60,421 bases of DNA from Candidatus Saganbacteria bacterium (GTDB lineage Bacteria; Margulisbacteria; WOR-1; O2-12-FULL-45-9; XYB2-FULL-48-7). The stretch is taken from the NCBI GenBank assembly GCA_016939335.1, contig JAFGHC010000022.1:1-60421 (forward strand), read 5' to 3'. The position numbers were made by a program, and so were the translations under genes. Under the pieces are notes generated by a model. The model made no database searches and had not been told where the DNA came from. It saw nothing but the letters and a program-made list of their open reading frames with translations. Each line of letters starts with the position of its first letter. Position 1 is the first letter of the stretch. Of this stretch, positions 8,315 to 17,595 are shown piece after piece.

Positions 8315-9315
8315 AACGTTATATTATTCACTGGGCTTTATTAGCCGTCGTGCTGATCGCCGCGCTGGTCATTGGCCGGCCGGCCAACCCGTTCAATCAC
8401 GCCCAGATCAAGGTGACGGTGCCGGCCGGCGCTTCGGCGCGCTCGGTCGCGCAACTGTTGAGAGAGAATAAGCTTCTGCCGGGCGGGAGCCCGTTCTTGC
8501 TGGCGGTCAAGCTGTTCGGCCTGGCCGGCAACCTGAAAGCCGGCGATTATTACCTCTCGCCGGCCGACCCCTTGCCGGCGGTCCTTTATAAACTGGCGGC
8601 CGGCCAGACGGTGCCGCCCGATGAGATCAGGGTCGCTTTTCCCGAGGGGGCCTCGATCTACCGGATGGGGCTGATCCTGAAGGAACACGGTTTCAAGCGC
8701 TGGGCCGGCTTCCAGCGGCTGGTCGACGAGGGGATCGGCGCCGGGCTGCGCGAGCGCCACTGGGGGCTGTTCAAGTACGTTCCGTCGGAGTCGCTGGAGG
8801 GGTATCTCTTTCCCGACACTTACAATGTTTACGCCGACGCCTCGCCCGAGGCGCTGGCCGAGATCATGCTCAAGCGCTTCGAAGCGGTGGTGGTGCCGTT
8901 CTGGGAGAAAGCCAAGCGCGACACCAAGCTGACCCTGCACGAGGTCCTGACGCTCGCTTCGATCGTCGAAAAAGAAGCAAGAAAGCCGGAAGAGCGGCCG
9001 GTCATCGCTTCGGTCTTCTACAACCGGCTGAAGCTCGGGATGCCGCTGGCGGCCGACCCGACGGTCAAGTACGCGCTCGAGCGGCCGAGCAAGATCGTTT
9101 ATCTCGACCAGCTCTCGGTCAAATCGCCTTATAATACATATAAACGGAGAGGACTGCCGCCGGGACCGATCTGTAATCCCGGCCTGGATTCGATCAAAGC
9201 GGCGGTCTACCCGGCCAAAACGAATTACTTGTTCTTCGTGGCGAAAAAGGACGGCAGCCATAGCTTCTCTAAAACCTGGCAGGAACATCAGAGGGCTCGC
9301 TTGAAAGCGTTATAA
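8311..9315 (+). CDS. mltG: Endolytic murein transglycosylase MltG
   Basis: A 334-residue YceG-family protein that cleaves nascent glycan strands at the inner membrane and limits chain length. One N-terminal membrane segment (about 5-22) is followed by a LysM-like region (VPAGASARSVAQLLREN) and the catalytic domain with ASIVEKEARKPEERPVIASV and its catalytic Glu, LAADPTVKYAL, and SPYNTYKRRGLPPGPICNPG. ATG overlaps the ruvX stop. The gene converges on guaA, with an inverted repeat filling the 134-nt gap. Confidence 0.95.
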   Translation: MKRYIIHWALLAVVLIAALVIGRPANPFNHAQIKVTVPAGASARSVAQLLRENKLLPGGSPFLLAVKLFGLAGNLKAGDYYLSPADPLPAVLYKLAAGQTVPPDEIRVAFPEGASIYRMGLILKEHGFKRWAGFQRLVDEGIGAGLRERHWGLFKYVPSESLEGYLFPDTYNVYADASPEALAEIMLKRFEAVVVPFWEKAKRDTKLTLHEVLTLASIVEKEARKPEERPVIASVFYNRLKLGMPLAADPTVKYALERPSKIVYLDQLSVKSPYNTYKRRGLPPGPICNPGLDSIKAAVYPAKTNYLFFVAKKDGSHSFSKTWQEHQRARLKAL

Positions 9316-9441
9316 ACTTCAAACCTCCAACTTCCAACTTCAAAACAATAAACAAACTCCAAATCCTAACTTCCAATTGGAAATTGAGATTTGATCGTTG
9401 ATGTTTGTTTGGAGGTTTGAGGTTTGAAGTTGGAAGTTTTG
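9314..9441. repeat. Word-type inverted repeat between mltG and guaA
   Basis: The gap is built of degenerate variants of the word CTTCCAACTTCAAAC. The left half reads in one direction and the right half is its imperfect reverse complement, with a perfect centre TTCCAATTGGAA at 9371-9382. It could fold into one long imperfect hairpin and may act as a bidirectional terminator between the two converging genes. The same words recur at 26783-26910 and 45640-45676. Confidence 0.75.
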
Positions 9442-9449
9442 CCCCAGGC

Positions 9450-11009
9450 CTATTCCCACTCGATCGTGGACGGCGGCTTGGAGGAGATATCGTAGACCAC
9501 GCGGTTGACCTCGGGGGTTTCGTTGACGATCCGGTTCGAGATCTTCTCGAGTAATTCGTAAGGCAATCTCGCCCAGTCGGCGGTCATCGCGTCGAGCGAG
9601 GTGACGGCGCGGATGGCGACGGTATTGAGATAGGTCCGTTTGTCGCCCATCACGCCGACGGTCCTGATGGGCAAAAGAACGGCGAACGACTGCCAGACTT
9701 TCTTATAGAAACCGGCCGCCTTGATCTCCGAGACGACAATATCGTCAACGACCTGCAAGATTTTGACCCGCTCTTCCGTCACCTCGCCGATGATCCGGAT
9801 CGCCAGGCCGGGGCCGGGGAACGGCTGGCGGGTGACGATATCTTCGGGGACGCCGAGCTCTTTGCCGAGCAGGCGGACCTCGTCCTTGAAGAGGAGCCGG
9901 AGCGGCTCGATCAATTTAAAGCCCATCTTTTCCGGCAGGCCGCCGACATTGTGGTGGGTCTTGATCTTTTTAGCGGCCTTGCCGGTCGTCGTCCCCGGCA
10001 CCGCGCTCTCGATCACGTCGGGGTAGAGGGTCCCCTGGGCAAGATAAGGGATGCGGCCGAGCTTTTTCGCCTCTTCCTCGAACGTGCGGATGAAGTTTTC
10101 GCCGATGATCTTCCGTTTCTGCTCGGGGTCAACGACCCCCTTAAGCTGGCCGAAGAACCGCCGGGCGGCGTTGATATTGAGAAAGTTGACCTTGAAGCGG
10201 TTGACGAACAGGTCATCGATCTTTTTGGCCTCGTTCTTGCGCATAAAGCCCTGGTCGATGAACATGCAGATCAGCTGGTCGCCGATCGCCTTGCTGATCA
10301 GCGCGGCGACGGTCGTCGAATCGACCCCGCCGGAGAGGGCGAGCAGAACTTTGTCCTTGCCGACCTTCTCGCGGATCTCTTTGATCTGTTCTTCAATAAA
10401 ATTGGCGGTCGTCCAGGTCGGCTGGCAGCCGCAGACGATATAAGCGAAGTTCTTGATGATCTCGATCCCCTTGGGGGTATGGACGACTTCGGGGTGGAAC
10501 TGGACGCCGTAAATTTTCTTCTCGGGATCGCCGGCGGCGGCGAATTTCGTGTTGTCGGTGTGGGCCAGCTGCTTGAAGCCGGGCGGCAGGCCCATCACGG
10601 TATCGCCGTGGCTCATCCAGCTGTGGATCTGCCGGTCGAGCCCGGCGAAGATATTCGACTGGTCGTCGATCAAAAGGTCGGCCTTGCCGTATTCCCGCTT
10701 GCTCCCCGGCTTGACTTCGCCGCCGAGCTCTTTGGCCATCAGCTGCATCCCGTAGCAGATGCCGAGGACCGGAATGCCCGAGGTCCAGAGCTTGGCGTCG
10801 GCCATGGGCGCGTCTTTGTCGTAAACCGAGGCGGGGCCGCCGGAAACGATCACCCCTTTGACGTTCTTCTTCTTCAGCTCGGCGACGGAAATATCGTGGG
10901 GATAGACTTCGCAGTAGACATTGCACTCCCTGATGCGGCGGGCGATCAGCATCGAGTACTGGGCGCCGAAATCAAGGACGACGATCAGGTCGTGTTTCTT
11001 GCTTGCCAT
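9450..11009 (-). CDS. guaA: GMP synthase (glutamine-hydrolysing)
   Basis: A 519-residue enzyme that converts XMP to GMP. The N-terminal class I glutamine amidotransferase has [13 protein letters not shown] with the nucleophile Cys and [12 protein letters not shown] with the catalytic His and Glu. The ATP pyrophosphatase domain has the PP-loop [15 protein letters not shown]. The C-terminal dimerisation part ends [16 protein letters not shown], the usual family end. An extended -10 box sits 5 nt before the ATG, so the transcript may be leaderless. It pairs functionally with the GuaB3-type gene at 11.7 kb. Confidence 0.97.
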   Translation of the reverse strand: MASKKHDLIVVLDFGAQYSMLIARRIRECNVYCEVYPHDISVAELKKKNVKGVIVSGGPASVYDKDAPMADAKLWTSGIPVLGICYGMQLMAKELGGEVKPGSKREYGKADLLIDDQSNIFAGLDRQIHSWMSHGDTVMGLPPGFKQLAHTDNTKFAAAGDPEKKIYGVQFHPEVVHTPKGIEIIKNFAYIVCGCQPTWTTANFIEEQIKEIREKVGKDKVLLALSGGVDSTTVAALISKAIGDQLICMFIDQGFMRKNEAKKIDDLFVNRFKVNFLNINAARRFFGQLKGVVDPEQKRKIIGENFIRTFEEEAKKLGRIPYLAQGTLYPDVIESAVPGTTTGKAAKKIKTHHNVGGLPEKMGFKLIEPLRLLFKDEVRLLGKELGVPEDIVTRQPFPGPGLAIRIIGEVTEERVKILQVVDDIVVSEIKAAGFYKKVWQSFAVLLPIRTVGVMGDKRTYLNTVAIRAVTSLDAMTADWARLPYELLEKISNRIVNETPEVNRVVYDISSKPPSTIEWE

Positions 11010-11014
11010 GACGA

Positions 11015-11023
11015 ATTATAACA
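11015..11023 (-). promoter_or_regulatory. Extended -10 promoter of guaA
   Basis: On the minus strand this reads TGTTATAAT, a perfect extended -10 element, only 5 nt before the guaA ATG (11009). With normal spacing transcription would begin at or next to the start codon. No Shine-Dalgarno fits between them. Confidence 0.6.
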
Positions 11024-11078
11024 CAAAAGGCCTGAAATTCTCAATTCGGACTGCCGATATCTTTTAGGGAGGAACGCT

Positions 11079-11621
11079 ATGTTATTTTTTGGTGCGTCCA
11101 AGAGTCCTGCGGTCCGCGCCGGCCTGCCCGGCACGCGTAACCGCGTGTTAAGAAGCTACCTTCTAAAGCCCGGGATCAAACCGGAAGTCAAAGAAACAGC
11201 TTATAAGAATGCCTTGGACAGGCTTCCCACAGATCCCGAGCTGGCCATTGATATTTTAGCCGGGAATTTCCCGTTTGAGAGTAAAATAAAAATTATTGAG
11301 GCGTTGTTCGGCTCGAACGATTTCCGTCGCCTGACGGCAACCTTTGAAGACATCGACCGTCAGCCGCAGCCGCCGCGGTTTTTTTCTCTGCTGGCCAAAC
11401 GGCCGGAAAGAGTGGCCGAGAGCGTGGCCGTCTGCTGGCGGCAAGCCATCGCGGAACCCGGTCCGGAAGGGGCGCTGGTTGACAAGACGAGCAAGCCGGC
11501 AGGCAAAAATTTGATAGCGGTCGTGAAATCTTCGTACCGGTCGGAAATCGCCACTTTTACCCATCAGGTCGTCGGTTACGAGGTCGGCAAAGCCAGAAAC
11601 TTATTCCGGCTTTTTGATTAA
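11079..11621 (+). CDS. Hypothetical protein, 180 aa
   Basis: I do not recognise this family. The 180-residue soluble protein has no signal peptide or membrane segment and begins with a basic stretch (MLFFGASKSPAVRAGLPGTRNRV). Its middle looks helical (AYKNALDRLPTDPELAIDILAG; KIKIIEALFGSNDFRRLTATFEDI). It is well supported as a gene by the strong Shine-Dalgarno AGGGAGGA at 11066-11073, five nt before ATG 11079, and by normal GC and codon use. It is divergent from guaA and converges on guaB3. Confidence 0.75.
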   Translation: MLFFGASKSPAVRAGLPGTRNRVLRSYLLKPGIKPEVKETAYKNALDRLPTDPELAIDILAGNFPFESKIKIIEALFGSNDFRRLTATFEDIDRQPQPPRFFSLLAKRPERVAESVAVCWRQAIAEPGPEGALVDKTSKPAGKNLIAVVKSSYRSEIATFTHQVVGYEVGKARNLFRLFD

Positions 11622-11669
11622 AAGGAACCAGCTATCTGATGTTCTGATCCTCTGATAATCTGATATTCT
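11622..11669. repeat. CTGAT-word repeat between convergent genes
   Basis: Several degenerate copies of CTGAT (TATCTGATGTTCTGATCC, TCTGATAATCTGATATTCT) fill the gap between the 180-aa gene and guaB3. The same words make the larger inverted repeat at 42285-42405. Confidence 0.65.
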
Positions 11670-12830
11670 CTACTTGTACATCCCCAGCTGCTGGGCCTTC
11701 TGATAGACCTTGCCTTCGGTCAGGATCGACGGGGCGATCACCACTTCGACCTGCTGCATCTCTTTTAAATTAGCCGCGCCGAGCGTCCCCATCGAGGTCC
11801 GCAGGGCGCCGACGAAGTTCATCGAGCCGTCGTCAAACTTGGCCGGGCCGAGCAGAATTTCTTTGAGCGAACCGATCGTGCCGACCTTGATGCGCGAGCC
11901 GCGCGGCAGGGTCGGGGAAGGGGTCGCCATCCCCCAGTGGAACCCTTTGCCCGGCGCTTCGGCCGCCTTGGCGATCGGCGAGCCGATCATTACCGCGTCG
12001 GCGCCGCAGGCGATCGCTTTGCAGATGTCGCCGCCGGCCACCATGCCGCCGTCGGCGATGATCGGGACATAAACGTTGTTCTCTTTGAAATAAGCGTCGC
12101 GCGCCGCCGCGCAGTCGGCGATGGCGGTCGCCATCGGCACGCCGACCCCGAGCACGCCGCGGGAAGTGCAGGCGGCGCCCGGCCCGATGCCGACGAGGAC
12201 GCCGGCGACGCCGGTCCCCATCAGGGTCAAAGCGACCTCATAGGAAACGCAGTTGCCGACCAGGACGGGGACCTTCATCTCGGCGCAGAACTTTTTCAGG
12301 TCGAGCGGGGCGGAGCTTTTCGACTTGTGTTTGGTGGAGAGGACGGTCGACTGGACGACGAAAATGTCGGCGCCGGCGTCGCGGGCGACCGGGCCGAGCT
12401 CCAGCGCCTCCTGGGGGATCGACGAGACCGCGGCCACCGCGCCCGCCGCTTTGATCTCCTTGATCCGCTTGACCGTCAGCTCTTTTTTGGCCGGTTCGAG
12501 ATAGAGTTTCTGCATCAGGGGGACGTACTCTTCTTTGGCAACGGCGGCGATCTTGGCGAGCACGCTGTCGGCGTCTTCGTACCTGGCCCAGACCCCCTGC
12601 AGGTTGAGGACGCCGAACCCGCCGAGCTGGCTCATCAGCACGGCCGTTTTCGGGCTGACGACGCCGTCCATGGCCGAAGCGATGATCGGGAGCTCGAACT
12701 TGCGCCCGCCGATCCTGACCGAGATGTCGGTGTCCTCCGGGTTGATCGTGATGATCGAAGGGGAAAGGGAAATTTCGTCGAAACCGTACGCCCGCCGGGT
12801 CTTTTTCGCTCGGCCAAGTTCAATGTCCAT
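11670..12830 (-). CDS. guaB: GuaB3-type IMP dehydrogenase
   Basis: A 386-residue TIM-barrel enzyme of the IMP dehydrogenase/GMP reductase family, expected to oxidise IMP to XMP ahead of GuaA. It begins MDIELGRAKKTRRAYGFDEISLSPS like the GuaB3 branch known from Cyanobacteria and Actinobacteria. It lacks the CBS-domain pair that canonical GuaB (about 490 aa) inserts in the barrel. The catalytic Cys loop is GIGPGAACTSRGVLGVGVP, followed by IADGGMVAGGDICKAIACGADAVMIGS. A Shine-Dalgarno (AAGGAG on the minus strand, 12838-12843) precedes ATG 12830. No canonical guaB is in this window. Confidence 0.9.
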   Translation of the reverse strand: MDIELGRAKKTRRAYGFDEISLSPSIITINPEDTDISVRIGGRKFELPIIASAMDGVVSPKTAVLMSQLGGFGVLNLQGVWARYEDADSVLAKIAAVAKEEYVPLMQKLYLEPAKKELTVKRIKEIKAAGAVAAVSSIPQEALELGPVARDAGADIFVVQSTVLSTKHKSKSSAPLDLKKFCAEMKVPVLVGNCVSYEVALTLMGTGVAGVLVGIGPGAACTSRGVLGVGVPMATAIADCAAARDAYFKENNVYVPIIADGGMVAGGDICKAIACGADAVMIGSPIAKAAEAPGKGFHWGMATPSPTLPRGSRIKVGTIGSLKEILLGPAKFDDGSMNFVGALRTSMGTLGAANLKEMQQVEVVIAPSILTEGKVYQKAQQLGMYK

Positions 12831-12875
12831 TTACTTGCTCCTTCTTATATTCTTATCTTGTGATCATATTTAATT

Positions 12876-12895
12876 CCCCACACTTAAGTGTGGGG
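12876..12895. repeat. Single REP-like hairpin S1
   Basis: CCCCACACTTAAGTGTGGGG is a perfect 20-nt palindrome with AATT on both sides. It lies in the gap upstream of guaB3 and just after the stop of the zinc-finger gene. It is the only complete unit in the window without a partner hairpin nearby. Confidence 0.8.
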
Positions 12896-12900
12896 AATTA

Positions 12901-13194
12901 TTATTTTTTTATTCTTCGCTTGGCGGCCGTTTTGGCTTTCGCCGTCTCGATCATTTTTTCAAACTCGGCCATGATCGGCTCGGGGACCCAGATCTCCTGG
13001 CATTCCTGGCAGACGTAAGCGGGAATGCCCTCCATCATGTACAGCTTGCCGTCCTGGTAATCTTCGAGGTTGACTTTTTCCAGCTCGAGGTGTCCGCCGC
13101 AGGCCGCGCATTCCTCTTCCGCTTCACCCAGGAGGTCCTTGTACCGTTCCAGCTCCTCGTCTTTTTTATGCTTGCCGCCGTGGTCGTCAGGCAT
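12901..13194 (-). CDS. YgiT/MqsA-type zinc-finger protein
   Basis: A 97-residue protein with a charged, probably helical N-terminus and a zinc ribbon with Cys pairs CAAC (about 34-37) and CQEC (about 62-65), the latter in IPAYVCQECQEIWVPEPIMAEFEKM. This matches the YgiT-type zinc finger also seen in MqsA antitoxins. There is no adjacent toxin gene and no obvious HTH at the C-terminus, which is instead a basic tail (AKTAAKRRIKK). Function is unknown; a small regulator is plausible. A TATAAT box lies 12 nt before its ATG. Confidence 0.8.
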   Translation of the reverse strand: MPDDHGGKHKKDEELERYKDLLGEAEEECAACGGHLELEKVNLEDYQDGKLYMMEGIPAYVCQECQEIWVPEPIMAEFEKMIETAKAKTAAKRRIKK

Positions 13195-13206
13195 GTTGTT
13201 CGGTTG

Positions 13207-13212
13207 ATTATA
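13207..13212 (-). promoter_or_regulatory. -10 box of zinc-finger gene
   Basis: TATAAT on the minus strand, 12 nt before ATG 13194, with no Shine-Dalgarno between. The expected leader would be about 5 nt. Confidence 0.5.
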
Positions 13213-13314
13213 CCTCAGATTAATTTTCTTGGCAAGAAAGCGAGCATTATGATATACTTTATTTTGGAAGCGAGACTTTCAGTCGCAGGGAAAAGGAAAT
13301 TAGTGTGATGAATT

Positions 13315-13376
13315 CCCCATACTAAAGTATGGGGAATTATGAAATTGATGCTTATTCCCCACACTTTAGTGTGGGG
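13315..13376. repeat. REPIN-like hairpin pair P2
   Basis: Left hairpin 13315-13334 (CCCCATACTAAAGTATGGGG) and right hairpin 13357-13376 (CCCCACACTTTAGTGTGGGG), with a 22-nt spacer beginning AATT and ending TATT. It lies just upstream of glyA, whose Shine-Dalgarno follows 14 nt later. Confidence 0.85.
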
Positions 13377-13403
13377 TTTCCGACAGAAAAGGAAGGAAAC
13401 ACC

Positions 13404-14651
13404 ATGCACTTCGGCATCGACCACGTGAGAAAAACCGACCCCGAGATCGCCGCTTTGCTCGACCAGGAGCTTGACCGCCAGCAGCATAAGCTGGAGATGA
13501 TCGCCTCGGAAAATTTCACCTCCCGTGCCGTGCTGGAGGCGTGCGGCTCGGTCATGACCAACAAGTACGCCGAGGGTTATCCCGGCAAACGCTACTACGG
13601 CGGCTGCCAGAACGTCGACGCCTCGGAAACCTTGGCGATCGAGCGGGCCAAAAAGCTCTTCGGGGCCGACCACGCCAACGTCCAGCCGCACTCCGGTTCG
13701 CAGGCCAACTTCGCGGTCTATGTTGCCCTCCTCAAGCCGGGCGACACGGTGATGGGACTCAACCTGTCGCACGGCGGCCATCTGACCCACGGCAGCCCGG
13801 TCAACGTTTCGGGGCTCTATTTCAAGTTCTGTTCCTACGGCGTGCGCCAGGACAATGAGCTGATCGACTACGACCAGCTGCGCGCGCTGGCCAGGGAGCA
13901 CAGACCGAAATTGATCGTCACCGGCGCGACCGCTTATCCGCGGACCATTGATTTTGCCAAGTTCCGGGAGATCTGCGACGAGGTCGGGGCGGTGCTGATG
14001 GTCGACATGGCGCACATCGCCGGGCTGGTCGCGGCGGGGCTCCATCCGTCGCCGGTGCCGCCGGCCGAGATCGTCACCTCGACGACCCACAAGACGCTGC
14101 GCGGGCCGCGCGCCGGCCTTATTTTATGTAAAGAGGCCTACGCCAAAGCGGTCGACAAGGCCGTTTTCCCCGGCATCCAGGGCGGGCCGCTCGAACACAT
14201 TATCGCCGCCAAGGCGGTCTGCTTCAAAGAAGCGCTGGCCCCCGAATTCAAAAAGTACCAGGAGCAGATCGTCAGGAACGCGCAGGCGCTGGCCGCCGGG
14301 CTGCTGGCCGCCGGGCTGCGGCTGGTCTCGGGCGGGACCGACACCCACCTGGTGCTGGTCGATCTGCGCCCCTATAAGGTCACCGGCAAAGCGGCGGAGA
14401 CGGTGCTCGACGAGGTCGGCATTACCGTCAACAAGAACACGATCCCCTTCGATCCGGAAAAACCGTTCGTCACCTCGGGCATCCGGCTCGGCACGCCGGC
14501 GCTGACCACGCGTGGAATGAAAGAAGCGGAAATGAAAACGATCGCCGGCCTGATCGGCCTGGTGCTGAAGGACGTGACCGACGCAGCCAAGAAAAAACAG
14601 GCGAGGGGGGCGGTCGCCGAGCTCTGCCGGCAATTCCCGCTCTATGCTTAG
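13404..14651 (+). CDS. glyA: Serine hydroxymethyltransferase
   Basis: A 415-residue PLP enzyme that interconverts serine and glycine and loads one-carbon units on tetrahydrofolate. Landmarks are [51 protein letters not shown] and the PLP lysine in [20 protein letters not shown] 13404 was chosen because it follows a Shine-Dalgarno GGAAGGA (13391-13397) and matches the family start. An in-frame extension to 13329 would translate the REPIN and is rejected. Its folate product links to fhs at 25.2 kb and to the purine genes. Confidence 0.97.
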   Translation: MHFGIDHVRKTDPEIAALLDQELDRQQHKLEMIASENFTSRAVLEACGSVMTNKYAEGYPGKRYYGGCQNVDASETLAIERAKKLFGADHANVQPHSGSQANFAVYVALLKPGDTVMGLNLSHGGHLTHGSPVNVSGLYFKFCSYGVRQDNELIDYDQLRALAREHRPKLIVTGATAYPRTIDFAKFREICDEVGAVLMVDMAHIAGLVAAGLHPSPVPPAEIVTSTTHKTLRGPRAGLILCKEAYAKAVDKAVFPGIQGGPLEHIIAAKAVCFKEALAPEFKKYQEQIVRNAQALAAGLLAAGLRLVSGGTDTHLVLVDLRPYKVTGKAAETVLDEVGITVNKNTIPFDPEKPFVTSGIRLGTPALTTRGMKEAEMKTIAGLIGLVLKDVTDAAKKKQARGAVAELCRQFPLYA

Positions 14652-14677
14652 GCAGCCGGGGCAGACCAGAGCTTAGC

Positions 14678-15358
14678 ATGATCGAACTCATCAACGTCTC
14701 CAAGAATTACCCGAACGGCATCGACGCGCTCAACAACATCAGCCTGACGATCGGCAAAGAGGAGTTCATCTTCCTGGTCGGCTCGTCGGGCGCCGGCAAG
14801 ACCACGCTGCTCAAGCTCCTGTACCGGGCGGAAAAGCCGAGCGCCGGCAAGGTCATGGTCGACCGGGTCAATGTCGTCGAGCTTAACGCGGGCCAGGTCC
14901 CTTATCTGCGGCGCAACATCGGTGTCGTCTTCCAGGACTTTAAGCTCCTGCCCAAGCGGACCGTTTACGAGAACGTCGCTTTCGCCCTGCGCGTGACCGG
15001 CGCGCCGCGCTCGACCATCCGGCGCAAAGCGATGCAGGCGCTCGAGCTGGTCGGCCTGTTGCGCCGGGTCAACTCGTTCCCCGACGAGCTGTCGGGCGGA
15101 GAAAAGCAGCGCGCCTGCATCGCCCGCGCCATCGTCAACAACCCGCCGATCCTCCTGGCCGACGAGCCGACCGGCAACCTCGACCCGACCACTTCCTGGG
15201 ACATCCTGCAGCTGCTTGACAAGATCAACCGGCGCAACACCACGGTGGTGGTCGCCACCCACAATAAGAGCATCGTCGACGAGATGAAGCGGCGGGTGGT
15301 CGAACTGGAGGGGGGGCGGCTGGTGCGCGACCAGCAGCTGGGGACCTACCATGTTTAG
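14678..15358 (+). CDS. ftsE: Cell-division ABC ATPase FtsE
   Basis: A 226-residue ATPase of the FtsEX complex that activates septal peptidoglycan hydrolases. It has Walker A GSSGAGKTTLLKLLY, Q-loop VFQDFKLLP (typical of FtsE), signature LSGGEKQRACIARAI and Walker B ILLADEPTGNLDP. It is followed directly by ftsX with an 8-nt overlap. Confidence 0.96.
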   Translation: MIELINVSKNYPNGIDALNNISLTIGKEEFIFLVGSSGAGKTTLLKLLYRAEKPSAGKVMVDRVNVVELNAGQVPYLRRNIGVVFQDFKLLPKRTVYENVAFALRVTGAPRSTIRRKAMQALELVGLLRRVNSFPDELSGGEKQRACIARAIVNNPPILLADEPTGNLDPTTSWDILQLLDKINRRNTTVVVATHNKSIVDEMKRRVVELEGGRLVRDQQLGTYHV

Positions 15359-16238
15359 CAGCCTGGAATTTTTCATCATCGAGGCGTTCCGTTCGTTCCG
15401 GCGCTCCGCGCTGATGACCACGGTGGCGATCGTCACCATCACCGTTTCGCTGACGATCTTCGGCGCCTTCCTCCTGCTGATCCTGAACCTGGGGAACGTG
15501 GTCGGCACCATTTCCTCGCGGCTCGACCTGGTCGCCTATACCGGCAAGAACCTGTCGCTGGAAGAGGCGGGAGCGATCCAGGTCAGGCTGGCCAAGCTGC
15601 CCGGCGTGGAGCGGGTCGAGTTCACCTCCAAGACCGAGGCCTGGAAAAAATTCAGGGAGGATTTCGGCGGCCAGCTCAATCTCGAAGAGACGGTGCATGA
15701 CAACCCGCTGCCGCACGCGTTCGCGCTCTCGGTCCGCACCCCCGAGCTGCTGCCGGTGGTGGCCAAAGAGGTGGCCGACCTCGGCGTGATCGAGGAAGTG
15801 CGCTACAGCGGCCGCCTGATCGACCAGATGCGCTCGCTGGTCAGCGCCGTGCGGGTCGGCGGCCTCTCGCTGATCGTCCTCCTTTCGTTCGCCACGCTGC
15901 TGATCGTGGTCAACACGATCCGTTTGACGGTGCTCGCGCGCGAGACCGACATTTACATCATGAAACTGGTTGGCGCCACCGACACCTTCGTCAAATGGCC
16001 GTTCATCATCGAAGGGGTGATGATCGGCCTGATCGGGGGCGGGGCCTCCTGCCTGATCCTGAAGCTGTCGTACGAATCGGTGGCCGCGCGGCTGGCGCTG
16101 GCGCTCCCTTTCCTGCCGATCTTTACCAACCAGCTGGTCCTGACGCTGATCTACGCCGCGGTCATCCTGGGCGGCACGGCGCTGGGGATGCTGGGAGGCC
16201 AGATCTCGGTCTCGCGGGCCTTGAAGAATGAGAGTTAA
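15351..16238 (+). CDS. ftsX: Cell-division protein FtsX
   Basis: A 295-residue membrane subunit of FtsEX. The first membrane segment (about 20-46) precedes a periplasmic domain (about 50-165, with KLPGVERVEFTSKTEAWKKFRED), followed by three membrane segments in the C-terminal half (around 170-195, 215-245 and 260-285). RLTVLARETDIYIMKLVGAT between membrane segments is the typical FtsX cytoplasmic loop. ATG 15351 overlaps ftsE. Confidence 0.95.
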   Translation: MFSSLEFFIIEAFRSFRRSALMTTVAIVTITVSLTIFGAFLLLILNLGNVVGTISSRLDLVAYTGKNLSLEEAGAIQVRLAKLPGVERVEFTSKTEAWKKFREDFGGQLNLEETVHDNPLPHAFALSVRTPELLPVVAKEVADLGVIEEVRYSGRLIDQMRSLVSAVRVGGLSLIVLLSFATLLIVVNTIRLTVLARETDIYIMKLVGATDTFVKWPFIIEGVMIGLIGGGASCLILKLSYESVAARLALALPFLPIFTNQLVLTLIYAAVILGGTALGMLGGQISVSRALKNES

Positions 16239-16253
16239 AAGGAGTGAATTGAA

Positions 16254-17594
16254 ATGCTGACCTGGTTAAGGAAAAAGATGAAGACGATCATGGTCGTGGT
16301 GGTGGTGCTTTTTGCCGGTTCGATGTTCTACGGCCTCGGTTACCGCGGCTTGAAGGGCGATTCTGACGGAGGTAAAAGCACGGAACTGGCGAAAGTCAAC
16401 GGCCGCGGCGTCGATCCGCTCCGCTACCAGGAGATGGTCAACCAGCTGGCGCAGGGCTACGGCCCGACCATCAGCCCTGCCGACATGGCAAAGATCGACA
16501 GCCTGGCGCTCGGCCAGACGATCGATTTCACCCTGATGCGGCAGGCCGCGAACGGCAAGGTCAAAGTTTCGGGCGGCGAGATCGACGGCGCGGTCGATAA
16601 CGTCATGCAGCAGCAGAAGCTGGCCTCCAAAAAAGAGCTGGAAATGGCGCTCAAGCGGATGGGGCTGTCGCTTGGCCGGTTCCGCGATTACATCAAGGAC
16701 GACCTTATGGTCCAGAAGCTCCAGACCAAACTGCAGGAAGAGGTAACGCTGACCCCCGACGACCTGCGCGAGGTGCGCGCCAGCCATATTCTGGTCTCGA
16801 GCGAAGCAACGGCCAAAGACTTGCTTCAGCAATTAAAGGGCGGCGCCGGCTTTGCCGCGCTGGCAAAGAAATATTCGCTGGATACGGCCAGCGCCAGCAA
16901 GGGAGGGGACCTTGGTTACTTCTCGGCCGGGACGATGGTCGAGTCGTTCGACAAAGCGGTCTTCTCCCTTAAGCCGGGGGAGTTGAGCGGCATCGTCCAG
17001 TCCCCCTACGGTTATCATGTTTTTCTGGTCGCCGATTCGCGGCTGCGCAAGTTCCCGGCCGGCCAGGAGATGGAGAAAGCGGCGCTGGCGGACAAACAGC
17101 AGAAGACCTTCCGCCGCTGGTACTTCGCGGTGCGCAGCAAGGCCAAGATCGAAGTGCTCAATCCGGCGCTCAAAGGGCACGGCCTGCGTTTCCAGGGGCA
17201 CCTGTCCGAAGCGGCCGAAGAGTACAAGCGGGCGATCAGGGAAACGCCGGCCAATCCTTACCTTCATCTTTACCTTGGCGATACTTATCTGGCGCTGGGG
17301 CAGCGCGCCCTGGCGCTGGCCGAGTATGACAACGCGATCGGCGTGGCGGGGGGGAATCCCGAACTTTATCTGGTCCTCGGCAATGTTTATGACAAGATCG
17401 GCGAGAAGCAATTGGCGGCCGAGCAGTTCCGCAAGGCCTCGCTGATCGCCGGTGACAACAAAGAACTGCACGAGCGGCTGCTCAAGATCTTCCAGCAGAT
17501 GAAGCGGCCGGCTGAAGCCAGCCGCGAGCGCTCGGAACTGGCGCGGCTGGCCAAACGGGAACAGTTTGAAAAAGAGTTGACCGGCGGGAAATAA
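16254..17594 (+). CDS. SurA-like PpiC isomerase with TPR tail
   Basis: A 446-residue envelope chaperone candidate. One N-terminal membrane anchor (about 10-30) precedes a SurA-type chaperone region (VNGRGVDPLRYQEMVNQLAQ, VSGGEIDGAVDNVMQQQ) and a parvulin domain about 170-265 (RASHILVSSEATAKDLLQQL, FAALAKKYSLDTASASKGGDLGYF, PYGYHVFLV). The C-terminal third has two to three TPR units (YLHLYLGDTYLALGQRALALAEYDNAI; PELYLVLGNVYDKIG). The fusion of isomerase and TPR is unusual for SurA/PrsA but plausible for a folding factor of outer-membrane proteins. Shine-Dalgarno AAAGGAG is at 16238-16244. Confidence 0.9.
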   Translation: MLTWLRKKMKTIMVVVVVLFAGSMFYGLGYRGLKGDSDGGKSTELAKVNGRGVDPLRYQEMVNQLAQGYGPTISPADMAKIDSLALGQTIDFTLMRQAANGKVKVSGGEIDGAVDNVMQQQKLASKKELEMALKRMGLSLGRFRDYIKDDLMVQKLQTKLQEEVTLTPDDLREVRASHILVSSEATAKDLLQQLKGGAGFAALAKKYSLDTASASKGGDLGYFSAGTMVESFDKAVFSLKPGELSGIVQSPYGYHVFLVADSRLRKFPAGQEMEKAALADKQQKTFRRWYFAVRSKAKIEVLNPALKGHGLRFQGHLSEAAEEYKRAIRETPANPYLHLYLGDTYLALGQRALALAEYDNAIGVAGGNPELYLVLGNVYDKIGEKQLAAEQFRKASLIAGDNKELHERLLKIFQQMKRPAEASRERSELARLAKREQFEKELTGGK

Positions 17595-17595
17595 A

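Noticed and set aside
13329-13403. N-terminal extension of glyA
   Set aside because: It would translate the REPIN hairpins. The family start and Shine-Dalgarno fit ATG 13404.
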